A stretch of DNA of 64,000 bases from Micromonospora sp. WMMD1120 (GCF_029626235.1 NZ_JARUBO010000005.1:5676001-5740000); one strand, 5' to 3'. Positions 1 through 12,572 are shown, counted from the first letter of the stretch. Notes: generated by a model from the sequence alone, not told the origin. A program made the numbers and translations.

Positions 1-536
1 TACCCGATCGCGTCGATGCCGGAGGTGCAGCCGGTGGACACCACCTGCGCCGGGCCGTGCAGACCGTGCCGGCAGGCCACGTCGGCGGCCAGGCTGCTGG
101 GCACCAACGCCTGGTAGAGGTACGGGCCGCCGCGCTCCGCGTCGACCAGCCAGCGCCGGCCGTGCTCGCTGACCGTGACGTACTCCTGCTCCAGCGCCAT
201 CGTGCCGCCCACGGCGGTGCCCAGCACCACCCCGGCCCGGTCCCGCTGCGCGTCGGTGAGCGCCAACTGGGCGTCGGCGACCGCCTCCGCGGAGCAGGCC
301 AGCGCGAACTGCACGTACCGGTCGGCCCGGCGTCGTTCGGCAGCGGTGAGCCCGGCGGCGACCGGGTCGAAGTCGCACTCGGCGGCGATCTGCGAGCGGA
401 ACGCCGACGGGTCGAAGAAGCTGATCCGCCGGGTGGCGGTCCGCCCCTCGGTGATGGTCTTCCAGAAGCGGTCCCGGCTGGCGCCGCCCGGGGCGACCAC
501 TCCCACCCCGGTCACCACCGTGCGGCGCCCGGTCAT
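1..536 (-). CDS. Type II PKS ketosynthase alpha (partial, C-terminus beyond window)
   Basis: This is the condensing subunit of a minimal type II polyketide synthase. It performs decarboxylative Claisen condensation of malonyl-ACP together with a chain-length factor that is not in the window. The 178 visible residues begin MTGRRTVVTGVGVVAPGG, the usual KS N-terminus, and end in STGCTSGIDAIG. The active-site Cys is near residue 170, which marks the alpha subunit; the chain-length factor has Gln there. The ATG is preceded by an AGAGGTG ribosome site and by a 47-bp repeat that separates it from the cupin gene upstream. It is the last visible gene of the minus-strand polyketide operon. The rest of the protein, and probably KS-beta, lies left of the window. 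Confidence 0.93.
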   Translation of the reverse strand, partial: MTGRRTVVTGVGVVAPGGASRDRFWKTITEGRTATRRISFFDPSAFRSQIAAECDFDPVAAGLTAAERRRADRYVQFALACSAEAVADAQLALTDAQRDRAGVVLGTAVGGTMALEQEYVTVSEHGRRWLVDAERGGPYLYQALVPSSLAADVACRHGLHGPAQVVSTGCTSGIDAIG

Positions 537-548
537 GGTGTCACCTCT

Positions 549-591
549 GTTCGCGACTGCGGGGCTCGCAAACCCGGCTCACTCCTCGCGC

Positions 592-595
<4 letters not shown>
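549..595 (-). repeat. 47-bp intercistronic repeat, copy 1
   Basis: The 47 bases here match 42294-42340 at 45 positions. On the minus strand the element starts GTGAGCGCGAGGAGTGAGCC and ends GCAGTCGCGAAC. Its second to fourth bases are the TGA stop codon of the cupin gene. The next gene, ketosynthase alpha, starts 13 bases after the element with its own ribosome site. The other copy sits in the same way between cobN and the chelatase gene. This looks like a dispersed intercistronic element and not chance similarity. Confidence 0.8.
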
Positions 596-3171
<2,576 letters not shown>

Positions 3172-3190
3172 GCTTCACCACCCCGCGGCG

Positions 3191-3807
3191 TCACGCCGGG
3201 TCCAGTTCGACCAGCGGCTGGTCGTACTCGACCGGCTGGCCGTCCTCGACCAGGATCGCGACCACCCGACCGGCGCGGTCGGCGGTCACCTCGTTCATCA
3301 GCTTCATCGCCTCGACGATGGCGATCGGCTGGCCCGGCCGGACCAGGTCACCCACGGCGACAAACGGCCGGGCCCCGGGTTCCGGCGACCGGTAGAAGGT
3401 GCCGACGATCGGCGCGCGCACCGCGGCGCGCCCGGGGGTCGGCGCCCGGAGCACCGCCGTCGGCGGGTTGGGCGCCGGCACGACCGGCCGCGCCACCTCG
3501 ACCGGTGTCGCCGGTGCGGCCGGCCGGGGCAGGTCCTCCGGGTGCCACTCGACCTCCAGCACCGCCGGGCCGCTGCGCAGGCGGATCCGGCGCACCGGGC
3601 CGGTCAGCTCGGCGATCAGGTGCCGCGCCTGCCGGCGCAACCCGGCCAGCGCCTCCTCGCCGCCCATCGCGTCGCCCGCGCCGTCGCCGTCGGCCGCGCC
3701 GTCGCTCCGCCCGCCGGCGTCGGCCGCGCCGTCGCGCACCCCGACACCGTCGGGCGCGACGCCGACCAGGCCGTCGGACGCCTCGACCGTCGACACGTCG
3801 GCGGCGG

Positions 3808-3811
<4 letters not shown>
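3191..3811 (-). CDS. accB: Biotin carboxyl carrier protein of acetyl-CoA carboxylase
   Basis: A 206-residue biotin carrier. The C-terminal biotinyl domain ends with the biotin site [10 protein letters not shown], modified Lys at about residue 170. It is preceded by [19 protein letters not shown], typical of AccB. The first 50 residues are Gly/Asp/Ala-rich and probably disordered; residues 52-80 look like the AccB N-terminal helix; a Pro/Ala-rich linker follows. The start is the ATG sharing ATGA with the stop of the carboxyltransferase. The reading frame is open upstream, but the coupling supports this start. It shuttles carboxybiotin between the AccC and AccDA proteins encoded on either side. 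Confidence 0.92.
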
Positions 3812-5540
<1,729 letters not shown>

Positions 5541-5544
<4 letters not shown>

Positions 5545-5879
5545 GGCCGCCGCCCGGTGTGCGGGGCGTCGAACCGGTAGAAGCACCGCGCCATCGCGTC
5601 GCGCGGCGAGCGCCAGGTCGGCAGGTACGGCGAGACGTACGGCCGCAGGCGGTCACTGACCCGGACGAACTCGGGGTGGTTCCGAGCGGCCTCCACCGCG
5701 CCCTGGGCCGGCTGCGCGGTCTCGAGCAGGTGGACGTAGAGGTCGTGCAGGCGGTACAGCGAGCGGTGCTGGACACCGACCAGGCGCGGCAACTCCGTCG
5801 CGTCCGACTCGGCGAATATCTCGGCGACCCGCTCCTCGGCGGTCGGGTCCACCTTCGCGATGATCAGCGATCGGTCCAC
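5541..5879 (-). CDS. TcmI-type polyketide cyclase, first copy
   Basis: A 112-residue TcmI-family cyclase, a dimeric ferredoxin-like fold that closes late rings of aromatic polyketides. The family pattern is clear: [11 protein letters not shown] start, [31 protein letters not shown] and [20 protein letters not shown]. Length matches the family (about 110). I chose the GTG at 5879 because GGAGG lies at good spacing before it and the product then starts where the family starts; an ATG further upstream lacks a site. It is the first gene of the minus-strand operon. A paralogue lies across the SARP gene at 7183-7590. Confidence 0.9.
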
Positions 5880-6040
5880 TTCGGGCCTCCCCCCCACGGC
5901 GTCCGGCCGGCGACGGGTGGCCCCCGGACGCACTGGACGACTGCCGACACGATGCGCCGCTCCTCGTCACGGCGGCGTCACCGCGGCACTGCGTACGGCG
6001 ACGCGGGATGGTGACGCTGCGTTGACGCAACCTGTGCATC

Positions 6041-6064
6041 AGCTATGCGTTCCCCACGTTCCCC
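6041..6064 (-). promoter_or_regulatory. Candidate SARP-controlled promoter of the polyketide operon
   Basis: On the minus strand, two direct repeats GGGGAACG (6057-6064 and 6048-6055, period 9) lie directly upstream of a -10-like CATAGCT (6041-6047). SARP activators bind short direct repeats overlapping the -35 region, so the position fits, although the classic period is 11 bases. There is no good -35 hexamer, as expected for an activator-dependent promoter. This is an inference from position only. Confidence 0.35.
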
Positions 6065-6081
6065 CTAAGACTGTTTTCGCA

Positions 6082-6099
6082 GTTCAGAACCGCGTTCAG
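6082..6099 (+). promoter_or_regulatory. Paired GTTCAG direct repeats, possible SARP site
   Basis: GTTCAG occurs at 6082-6087 and again at 6094-6099, 12 bases apart, about 35 bases upstream of the plus-strand -35 box. The spacing is close to one helical turn, the arrangement used by SARP-family activators. It could serve autoregulation of the SARP gene. Confidence 0.3.
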
Positions 6100-6133
6100 G
6101 TTGACTGTCGAGAACGGGCGTCGCACCGCAGCG

Positions 6134-6161
6134 TTGACTGAAAGTGACTACGATTGATAAT
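6134..6161 (+). promoter_or_regulatory. Near-consensus promoter for the SARP gene
   Basis: TTGACT (6134-6139) and GATAAT (6156-6161) are separated by 16 bases. Transcription would begin near 6168, giving a leader of about 120 bases before the GTG start. This is the most sigma-70-like promoter seen in the window. Confidence 0.55.
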
Positions 6162-6291
6162 CTTCACCCTGGCCGGTCGGCCCGAAGGGGCCGGGCCGGG
6201 CCATGATCGGTGGGGTCGACAGTGGCGTCACGGGCAACCGATCCGGGACACAGCAGACAGTCGGGACGAGCGTTCCGCAGGGGGTGCCGCC

Positions 6292-7089
6292 GTGGCCGCT
6301 GATCCGTGCATGCCGACCGCCGGGGACCCGCCCGACGAGGGTGTCTCCCTGCACCTGCTCGGCGGCTTCCGGCTGCTGCGCGAGGCGGTGCCGGTGGTGG
6401 TGCCGAAGGGGCTGCAACGGGTGATCGCGCTGATCGGCCTGCGTCCCGGCGCCACCCGCAGCCAGCTCGCCGGGCTGCTCTGGCCCGACGCGTCGGAGGA
6501 ACGCGCGCTCTCCTCCCTGCGCACCGCGCTGTGGCGCCTCCGGCAGGACCCGTGCTGCCCGATGACGGTGGCCGGCGACACCGTGCGGCTCAGCCCCACC
6601 GTCCGGCTCGACGTGGACGACCTGGTCGGCACCGCCGCCCGGGTCCGCGACGGCGACGACCCCCGCACCGCCGCCGGGGCGCTCGCCGCCGGGCGGCACG
6701 ACCTGCTCCCCGGCTGGTACGACGACTGGGTGCTGCTGGACCGGGAGCGGCTGCGCCAGCTCCGCCTGCACATGCTCGAGGAGGTCGCCGGGCACCACCT
6801 GGCCGCCGGACGGCACGGCGAGGCCCTTGAGGCCGCGCTGGAGGCGATGGCCGCCGAACCGCTGCGGGAGACGCCGCACCGGCTGGTGGTCCGCATCCAT
6901 CTGGCCGAGGGCAACGCGTTCGAGGCGGTGCACGCCTTCTACGTCTACCGGGACCTGCTGCGCCGGGAGCTGCGGCTGGAGCCGAGCCCGGCGATGAGCG
7001 CCCTGCTCGACGACACGCTCGCGCCGATCCGCCGGGCCAGCCGGGATGCCGTCACCGACCGCCCGTCACCGGTCGGGCGGCACACGTGA
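6292..7089 (+). CDS. SARP-family transcriptional activator
   Basis: A 265-residue Streptomyces antibiotic regulatory protein, the usual pathway-specific activator of type II PKS clusters. Residues about 15-105 form the winged-helix OmpR-like DNA-binding domain (VSLHLLGGFRLL, SQLAGLLWPDASEERALSSL). Residues 120-250 form the bacterial transcriptional activation domain, with the family marks LLPGWYDDWVLLDRERLRQL and YRDLLRRELRLEPSPAM. There is no ATPase domain, so it is a small SARP. The start is uncertain: I used the GTG with AGGGGG eight bases upstream; an ATG lies at 6309. It is divergent from the biosynthetic operon and precedes a second cyclase gene. Confidence 0.88.
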   Translation: MAADPCMPTAGDPPDEGVSLHLLGGFRLLREAVPVVVPKGLQRVIALIGLRPGATRSQLAGLLWPDASEERALSSLRTALWRLRQDPCCPMTVAGDTVRLSPTVRLDVDDLVGTAARVRDGDDPRTAAGALAAGRHDLLPGWYDDWVLLDRERLRQLRLHMLEEVAGHHLAAGRHGEALEAALEAMAAEPLRETPHRLVVRIHLAEGNAFEAVHAFYVYRDLLRRELRLEPSPAMSALLDDTLAPIRRASRDAVTDRPSPVGRHT

Positions 7090-7182
7090 CGGTGACGTGA
7101 CAGGCGCTACGGCACGGTGGGCCCACTGAGCACCTGGCGCCGATCACCGAGGGTCGGGCACGCCATCGGCGGAAGGGGTCCC

Positions 7183-7590
7183 ATGAGTCGTCTACTGATC
7201 GTCAGCCGGATCATCCCGGGAGCGGAGGGGCGCGTCGCGCAGATCTTCGCCGAATCCGACGCCACCGAACTGCCCGGCCTGACCGGTGTCACGCACCGAT
7301 CCCTGTACTGCCTGCACGACCTGTGCGTACACCTGCTGGAGACCTCCGACGTGGACCCGGACGCGCTCGCGACGGCCCGCAACCACCCGCTCTTCCAGCA
7401 GGTCAACGAGCGGCTCTCCGCGCACACGTCGCCGTACCTGCCGACCTGGCGCTCGCCCCGGGACGCGATAGCGAGCTGTTTCTACCGGTGGGATGCCACC
7501 CACCCGCCGGAGACGCGGCCCGGCGGCGCCGACGTGCCTCCGGCGCGCGCGGCCGGCAGCGAGGCGCCCGCGGCGCACCCGGCCGGTTGA
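7183..7590 (+). CDS. TcmI-type polyketide cyclase, second copy
   Basis: A 135-residue TcmI-family cyclase paralogous to the product of 5541-5879. Both share [30 protein letters not shown] and [21 protein letters not shown]. This copy has a longer Pro/Ala-rich C-terminal tail after residue 110. The ATG follows GGAAGGGG. It lies one base from the FAD monooxygenase that follows, so the two are co-translated. Two such cyclases in one locus usually mean two different ring closures, or a cyclase and a structural or monooxygenase-like relative. Which ring each one closes cannot be read from sequence. Confidence 0.9.
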   Translation: MSRLLIVSRIIPGAEGRVAQIFAESDATELPGLTGVTHRSLYCLHDLCVHLLETSDVDPDALATARNHPLFQQVNERLSAHTSPYLPTWRSPRDAIASCFYRWDATHPPETRPGGADVPPARAAGSEAPAAHPAG

Positions 7591-7591
7591 C

Positions 7592-8941
7592 ATGTCCGCC
7601 GCGCCACCGCACGTCCTGATCATCGGTGCCGGCACGGGGGGCCTGTGCCTGGCACACGGTCTGCGCCGCGCCGGGATCAGCGTCGCCGTCTACGAACGGC
7701 ACCGGGACCGCGCCGAGGGCCTGCTCGGCTACCGGGTCGGCATCGGCCCCACCGGCAGCCGGGCGCTGCGCGAGTGCCTGCCGCCGGAGCTGTTCGCCAC
7801 CTTCCTGGCCACCTGCGCCCGCCCGCCGCACTACTTCAACGTCGTCACCCAGGGGCTGCGGCAGACCGCGTCGTTCGCGCTGCGGCCGAACGCCGACCCG
7901 GTGCGCACCGAACACTCGGTGGCCCGGATGGTGCTGCGCCAGGTGCTGCTGACCGGCCTGGAGGAGGTGGTGCACTTCGACAAGACCTTCACCCGGTACG
8001 AACAGCGCGACGACGGCACGGTCACCGCGTACTTCGCCGACGGCACCAGCGCCACCGGCGACCTGCTGGTGGCGGCGGACGGCACGCACTCGGCGGTGCG
8101 CCGGCAGTACCTGCCGCACGCGGTCACCCGCGACGCCGGCACCATCAACATCGCCACCCGGATACCGCTGACCGCGCACACCCGCGGCCTGATTCCGGAG
8201 CGGGTCCAGCAGGGCATCTCGTTGATCTTCGGGGTCGGCGGGATGATGGGCGTGCTGCACGTCATGGAGTTCAAGTGGGACGCGAGGCGGGCGATCAAAC
8301 CGGGCGTCAGCGACGCCGACGCCGCGGTGCTGCGGAACTGGCCCGGACTGGCCCACGACACCACCACCGACAACATCAACCTGATCATCTGGAGCACGGC
8401 CCGCCGGTTCCCGGCCGACGTGCTGGACCGCCGCGGCGAGGACCTGGTGGGGGTCGCCCTGGACCTCACCCGGAACTGGCACCCGAACCTGCGGGAACTG
8501 CTGAGCCGCGCGGACCCGTCCAGCGCCCTGCCGATCAGGGTCTCCACCTCGGAGCCGGTGCCGCCCTGGAAGAGCAGCACGGTCACCCTGCTCGGCGACG
8601 CCATCCACACCATGACCCCGGGTCGGGGCGTGGGCGCGAACACCGCGCTGCGCGACGCCCGGCTGCTCTGCGAACAACTCGGCCGCGCCGCCGCCGGCGA
8701 CAAGACACTGATCCAGGCGGTCGCCGACTATGAAGCGTTGATGGCGCCGTACGGCTTCGCGCGGGTCGCCGAGTCACTGAACCGCAGCGGCACCAACGGT
8801 GACGACCGGATGTACCGGCCGGTGGTGGGGCGACTCGCGCTGCTCGGCGCGCGCGGCTACTTCGGAGTGACCAGTCGGGTACCGCGTCTGCGTCGCCGGT
8901 TCGTCGACGACTTCCACACCTACGAGGGCGACCGGGACTGA
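7592..8941 (+). CDS. FAD-dependent aromatic polyketide monooxygenase
   Basis: A 449-residue group A flavoprotein hydroxylase. The FAD-binding Rossmann motif GAGTGGLCLAHGL is at residues 11-23, and the second FAD motif LLGDAIHTMTPGRGVGAN lies near residue 335. The ATG is one base after the stop of the TcmI cyclase. It probably uses NAD(P)H and O2 to hydroxylate the cyclised polyketide, like WhiE-ORFVIII. A strong hairpin at 8956-8991 ends the transcript. The substrate is unknown. Confidence 0.85.
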   Translation: MSAAPPHVLIIGAGTGGLCLAHGLRRAGISVAVYERHRDRAEGLLGYRVGIGPTGSRALRECLPPELFATFLATCARPPHYFNVVTQGLRQTASFALRPNADPVRTEHSVARMVLRQVLLTGLEEVVHFDKTFTRYEQRDDGTVTAYFADGTSATGDLLVAADGTHSAVRRQYLPHAVTRDAGTINIATRIPLTAHTRGLIPERVQQGISLIFGVGGMMGVLHVMEFKWDARRAIKPGVSDADAAVLRNWPGLAHDTTTDNINLIIWSTARRFPADVLDRRGEDLVGVALDLTRNWHPNLRELLSRADPSSALPIRVSTSEPVPPWKSSTVTLLGDAIHTMTPGRGVGANTALRDARLLCEQLGRAAAGDKTLIQAVADYEALMAPYGFARVAESLNRSGTNGDDRMYRPVVGRLALLGARGYFGVTSRVPRLRRRFVDDFHTYEGDRD

Positions 8942-8955
8942 ACCCGCGGCGACCC

Positions 8956-8991
8956 GACCCGGACCCGGCGACCCCCCGCCGGGCCCGGGTC
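8956..8991 (+). terminator. Hairpin terminator after the FAD monooxygenase
   Basis: A 15-base stem (8956-8970 with 8977-8991, one mismatch) and a 6-base loop begins 15 bases after the stop codon. There is no T-run, as is usual in GC-rich actinomycetes. Confidence 0.6.
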
Positions 8992-9172
8992 TCGTCGTGG
9001 CACCGGAACGACCATCGTCGCGACGCTCGGTCACGGGATCGGCACCGAATGCGGTGATTGGTCCACCCGCGACCCTATGGGCGGATCCTCTCTGTCGTCG
9101 CCGACACGCGTGTGCGAAGCTGCGGCGAGTTTTTCTCGTGACTTTTCCAACGAGGTGAGAGGGAGGTTCGCC

Positions 9173-10222
9173 GTGGCGTGGTCTATCGGACACTCGCTGA
9201 TACTGGCGCTGGCGCTGGCGCTGGGCCTGGCCGCCGGGTGGCTGTTGCGCGGCCGGCGGGACGTACAGGGCAGCTCGTCGATAGTGGACGGCGACCCGGT
9301 CGCCGGCCTGGCCGTCATCAGCATGCCGACGCCGGCGGCCACCACCGACGAGGCCCCGCGCGCCGCCGCCGTCGACCCGGCACCGGCAGCGGTCGCCGAC
9401 GAGCCGACGCCTGTCGACACGGTCAGCGCGCCCGCGACGACGACCGATCGCGACGGCCCCGACCCGGTGCCCGTACCGGCGGACGGCCCGAGCACCGTCG
9501 ACCCGTCGGACATGGCGCTGACCGAGCCCCCGCCGCCGGTACCGGCCGAGCAGCCCGACCCGGCCGAGCTGCGGCTCACCGAGCCTGCCGTCATCACTCC
9601 CCGCCAGCCCGCGGACGACCTCCCGCACCCGGCGTCCGTCGGCGTCACCCCGGCCGACAGCCCTGTCGTGACCGATGTCGACAGCCCCGTCGTTACCGAT
9701 GCCGACAGCCCCGTCGTTACCGATGCCGACGCACCGGCGGATGACGCACCGGCGGACGACGCACCGGCGGACGACGTACGGACGACGGGCGCGGAGCCCG
9801 ATGACGCGCGGCCCGGGGCCACTGTGGTCGACCCGGCGCAGGCGGCGCAGTCCACCGACGCCGAGCAGGCCGAAACCGACCAGGCGGCACCGGAGCGGTC
9901 GGCGGCGGTCGCCACCCCGCCGGTCCGGCCGGCCGACGCGGCGGTCAGCGACGCCGACGTCCAGGCCGACGGGACCGGCCCGGCCGACGACTTCCGCCGC
10001 ATCCAGGGCATCGGGCCGAAGATGGCAGCCGCCCTGCAGGAGGCCGGCGTGCGCACGTACCGCCAGCTCGGCGAGCTGGACGAGCCGGCGCTGCGCGACC
10101 TGATCCGGGCCGCCGGCCTGCGCGCCGCGCCGGGGCTGGCCAGCTGGCCGCAGCAGGCCCGCGTCCTCGCCGGGGCCGGCGACGAGATGGCCGGCGTGCT
10201 GCCGACCGGCAACCAGGCCTGA
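9173..10222 (+). CDS. Membrane-anchored helix-hairpin-helix protein with repeat-rich linker
   Basis: A 349-residue protein of unknown role. Residues 4-23 form one transmembrane helix (HSLILALALALGLAAGWLL), followed by basic residues, so the bulk should be cytoplasmic. Residues 30-265 are Pro/Ala/Asp/Thr-rich and probably disordered. They contain DSPVVTDA three times and APADD three times. Residues 270-345 carry a helix-hairpin-helix of the kind in ribosomal L21 fusions and DNA-binding proteins (DDFRRIQGIGPKMAAALQEAG). The GTG start follows GGGAGG by six bases. Such N-anchored HhH proteins are common in actinobacteria without known function. DNA tethering to the membrane is only a guess. Confidence 0.75.
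   Translation: MAWSIGHSLILALALALGLAAGWLLRGRRDVQGSSSIVDGDPVAGLAVISMPTPAATTDEAPRAAAVDPAPAAVADEPTPVDTVSAPATTTDRDGPDPVPVPADGPSTVDPSDMALTEPPPPVPAEQPDPAELRLTEPAVITPRQPADDLPHPASVGVTPADSPVVTDVDSPVVTDADSPVVTDADAPADDAPADDAPADDVRTTGAEPDDARPGATVVDPAQAAQSTDAEQAETDQAAPERSAAVATPPVRPADAAVSDADVQADGTGPADDFRRIQGIGPKMAAALQEAGVRTYRQLGELDEPALRDLIRAAGLRAAPGLASWPQQARVLAGAGDEMAGVLPTGNQA
9656..9775 (+). repeat. Two in-frame tandem repeats in the HhH-protein linker
   Basis: A 24-base unit (encoding DSPVVTDA or a variant) occurs three times at 9656-9727; the last two copies are identical. A 15-base unit (APADD) occurs three times at 9731-9775. Both keep the reading frame, so copy number could change without loss of the protein. 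Confidence 0.85.
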
Positions 10223-10238
10223 CGCCACCCGCCGAGGG

Positions 10239-10331
10239 CCCGGCGGTGATCGACTCGCGTTCCTGGAAACCGGGGCCTCCGGTTCGCTCGGACACCCCGA
10301 CGTCAAGGAACCCGAGGCGATCACCGCCGGG
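10239..10331. repeat. Long imperfect palindrome with nested hairpin
   Basis: The arm at 10239-10266 (starting CCCGGCGGTGATCG) is complementary to 10304-10331 with few mismatches. The loop holds a smaller hairpin, AACCGG-CCGGTT. Just right of it a 27-base unit containing GGCGATCACCGCCGGGACCGG is repeated in tandem (about 10316-10366). It lies between two plus-strand genes and may act as a terminator for the HhH gene. It resembles the REP-like intergenic palindromes of actinomycetes. Confidence 0.65.
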
Positions 10332-10488
10332 ACCGGCCGAGGCGATCACCGCCGGGACCGGCTGAGGCGCGCGCCTCCGTCGGGGGACGGCGGGGCGGAT
10401 TTTCTGACCGGCGCCTGCCCGATCGTTACCGTCGGTGAGGGTGGACCGGAGGGGTCCATGACGTCGACCGGTTCCGCGGGAGGAACCC

Positions 10489-11697
10489 GTGCACCTCGCC
10501 GCGCCGGAACCCGGTTCGCCGCGAGCCAACCACACGCCGGTGCGCGACCCGGAGGGTCCCCGCCGGGTGACCCTGCTCGAACTCTTCTTCGACCTCGTCT
10601 ACGTGGTCGCGTTGGCGCTCATCTCCCGTCACCTGGTCGATGGTCTCGACTGGCACCGGGCCGCTGAGGCGCTCATCATGTTGGCGGCCGTCTGGTGGAC
10701 CTGGGCGATCACCACACTGGTCACCGACCTGTACGACCCGGAACGCACCGAGATCAAGCTGCTGATCAGCGCCGTGATGTTCGGCGCCCTGCTGATGACC
10801 ACGGCCATCCCGGAGGCCTTCGACGACCGGGGGCTGGTCTTCGCCGGCACCTATGTGGCGATCCACCTGGGGCGCGGGCTGTTCCTGATGCCCGCGGTAC
10901 GCCGTCAACCGCAGACCGAGCGCCGGGCGATCCGCATCTTCGTCTGGTTCACGGTGTCGGCGGTCCCCTGGCTGACCGGCGCGTTCGTGGGCGGGGACGC
11001 CCGGCTCGCCTGCTGGGCCGTCGCGCTCGCCATCGACTACGTCGGCTTTCGGCTCGCGTACCCGGTGCCCGGTCTCGGCGTGGTCCCGGAGCAGCAGCGC
11101 AACGTCACGGCGGAGCACCTGTCCGAGCGCTACCAGCAGTTCTTCATCATCGCCCTGGGCGACGCCATCCTGACCATCGGCACCATGTTCAGCGTGGTGC
11201 ACAACGAGGCCGAGAACATCGGCGCGTTCGCCGTGGCGTTCCTGACCACCCTGCTGCTCTGGCGGATCTACGTGCACAAGTCCGGCGAGCTGCTGCCGAC
11301 CGCCATCCAGGCGGCGCGGTCACCGAGCAAGTTCCTGTTCAGCGCGCCGTACACCCATCTGTTGATGATCTCCGGCGTGGTGACCACGGCGTCCGGCTTC
11401 GACCTGGTGCTGCACGAGCCGAGCGGGAGGACCCCGCCGGCCTGGCTGGCGGTGATCCTCGGCGGTCCGGCGCTGTTCCTGGCCGGCCGGGCCTCCTTCG
11501 AGTACGAGGTGTTCAGCCGGGTGTCCTGGTCCCGACCCGGTGGCGTGCTGGCGCTGTTGACCATCGCGCCCTTCCTGTTCACCCTGCCACCGATAGTCGC
11601 CTCGCTGGGGGCCCTGCTGGTGCTGGCGGGCGTGGCGTTGGCCGACTTCCGGCGCAGCCACGGCAAGCCACCGGAAGCGCCCTCGCCGCCGCACTGA
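10489..11697 (+). CDS. LtrA-family (low temperature requirement A) membrane protein
   Basis: A 402-residue polytopic inner-membrane protein of the LtrA family. The family mark near the N-terminus is LLELFFDLVYVVALA (about residues 25-39). About ten to twelve hydrophobic helices follow, with the typical YQQFFIIALGDAILTIGTMF segment in the middle. The GTG start follows GGGAGGAA. The family was named for a cold-growth phenotype in Listeria; its biochemical role is unknown. It stands alone, between a palindromic repeat and a convergent gene. Confidence 0.85.
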   Translation: MHLAAPEPGSPRANHTPVRDPEGPRRVTLLELFFDLVYVVALALISRHLVDGLDWHRAAEALIMLAAVWWTWAITTLVTDLYDPERTEIKLLISAVMFGALLMTTAIPEAFDDRGLVFAGTYVAIHLGRGLFLMPAVRRQPQTERRAIRIFVWFTVSAVPWLTGAFVGGDARLACWAVALAIDYVGFRLAYPVPGLGVVPEQQRNVTAEHLSERYQQFFIIALGDAILTIGTMFSVVHNEAENIGAFAVAFLTTLLLWRIYVHKSGELLPTAIQAARSPSKFLFSAPYTHLLMISGVVTTASGFDLVLHEPSGRTPPAWLAVILGGPALFLAGRASFEYEVFSRVSWSRPGGVLALLTIAPFLFTLPPIVASLGALLVLAGVALADFRRSHGKPPEAPSPPH

Positions 11698-11741
11698 AGC
11701 GAGCGCCGGCACGCCGAGCGCCACCCGAGAGGCGACAGGCA

Positions 11742-12572
11742 CTAGCCGACCAGCGCTTGCGCGTACTCCCGGACCCGCAGCCGTTGCCCGGCGCCGCCGG
11801 CCAGCCGCACCTGGAGGCCGAGCGGCGCGGCGGCCCGGCGGACGTCGTCCACGTGCAGCGAGCCGTGCCGGTCCACGGTGAGCACCGGCGGCTCCTCCAG
11901 GTCACCGACCGGCGCGTGGAAGGACAGCAGGGTCGCCGAGGTGGTCAGATAGCCCGGGTACGCGGCCCGCGCCGCCGCCTCGTCGCGGTGCAGCAGCAGC
12001 ACCAGGTCGTCGAGGTGGGCGAAGTCGTCGACGAGGCCCGTCGCCTTCCAGTGCGCCGGCTCCTCCGCCGCGCCGGTGTGCTGCCGGGACCGGTTCGCCG
12101 AGGTGATGTAGAGGTGATCCGTTCCGGTCTCGGCGAGCGCCCGCTCGAAGAAGGCGTTGGCCGGACAGGTCAGCCCCGGAGCGATCACCTGGGTGGTCCG
12201 CAGCCCCTGGTCGACCTGGGTGAGATGCGCGGGTAGCCGCTCCGCCGCCGGCCCCCGGAAGCCGAACGGACCGGCGCCGTAGAGGGCGTCCATCAGGGCC
12301 CGCACCCGACCGACCGGCAACCGTGGCGAGATCCGCGTCCAGTCGAACATCCCCGGAATCCGGCCGATGACCGTGGTGACGCTGCCGACCTGGTGCGCCG
12401 GTCGGCCCTTGGCGAGGTTGACCCGGCGTACGGTGGCCGCGTCGGGACGCGCGACGATGGCGTAGAAGTTGGCGAACGCCGCCGCGACGATCGCTCCGCC
12501 GGCCAACGCGCGGGCCGCGACCGCGACGTCCTCGGGGCGGTCGATGTACAGGGGCGGTGTCGGGGCGTCCAT
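11742..12572 (-). CDS. Sua5/YciO/YrdC-like protein
   Basis: A 276-residue protein resembling the YrdC fold that binds ATP and threonine in tRNA t6A synthesis. Seen: KGRPAHQVGSVTTVIGRIPG and HLYITSANRSRQHTG, which match the KxR and SANxSG-type motifs of the family. The rest is weakly conserved, and the C-terminal 60 residues are not typical. It is therefore more likely a divergent paralogue than the housekeeping Sua5. The ATG at 12572 follows GAGGAGGA and was preferred to an upstream in-frame ATG. It is convergent with the LtrA gene and divergent from a small membrane protein. Confidence 0.6.
   Translation of the reverse strand: MDAPTPPLYIDRPEDVAVAARALAGGAIVAAAFANFYAIVARPDAATVRRVNLAKGRPAHQVGSVTTVIGRIPGMFDWTRISPRLPVGRVRALMDALYGAGPFGFRGPAAERLPAHLTQVDQGLRTTQVIAPGLTCPANAFFERALAETGTDHLYITSANRSRQHTGAAEEPAHWKATGLVDDFAHLDDLVLLLHRDEAAARAAYPGYLTTSATLLSFHAPVGDLEEPPVLTVDRHGSLHVDDVRRAAAPLGLQVRLAGGAGQRLRVREYAQALVG

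Larger units (their letters stand above)
5880..6291. other. Divergent regulatory region between polyketide operon and SARP gene
   Basis: About 410 bases with no credible gene. The middle (6040-6170) is clearly less GC-rich than its surroundings. It holds a near-consensus plus-strand promoter, a candidate minus-strand promoter with paired GGGGAACG direct repeats, and paired GTTCAG direct repeats; these are listed separately. The stretch from 6170 to 6291 would be the 5' leader of the SARP mRNA. Confidence 0.6.

Noticed and set aside
1-536. Reading the edge gene as a chain-length factor (KS-beta) or FabF
   Set aside because: The active-site Cys in TGCTSG is present, which excludes KS-beta. The cluster context excludes a primary-metabolism FabF.
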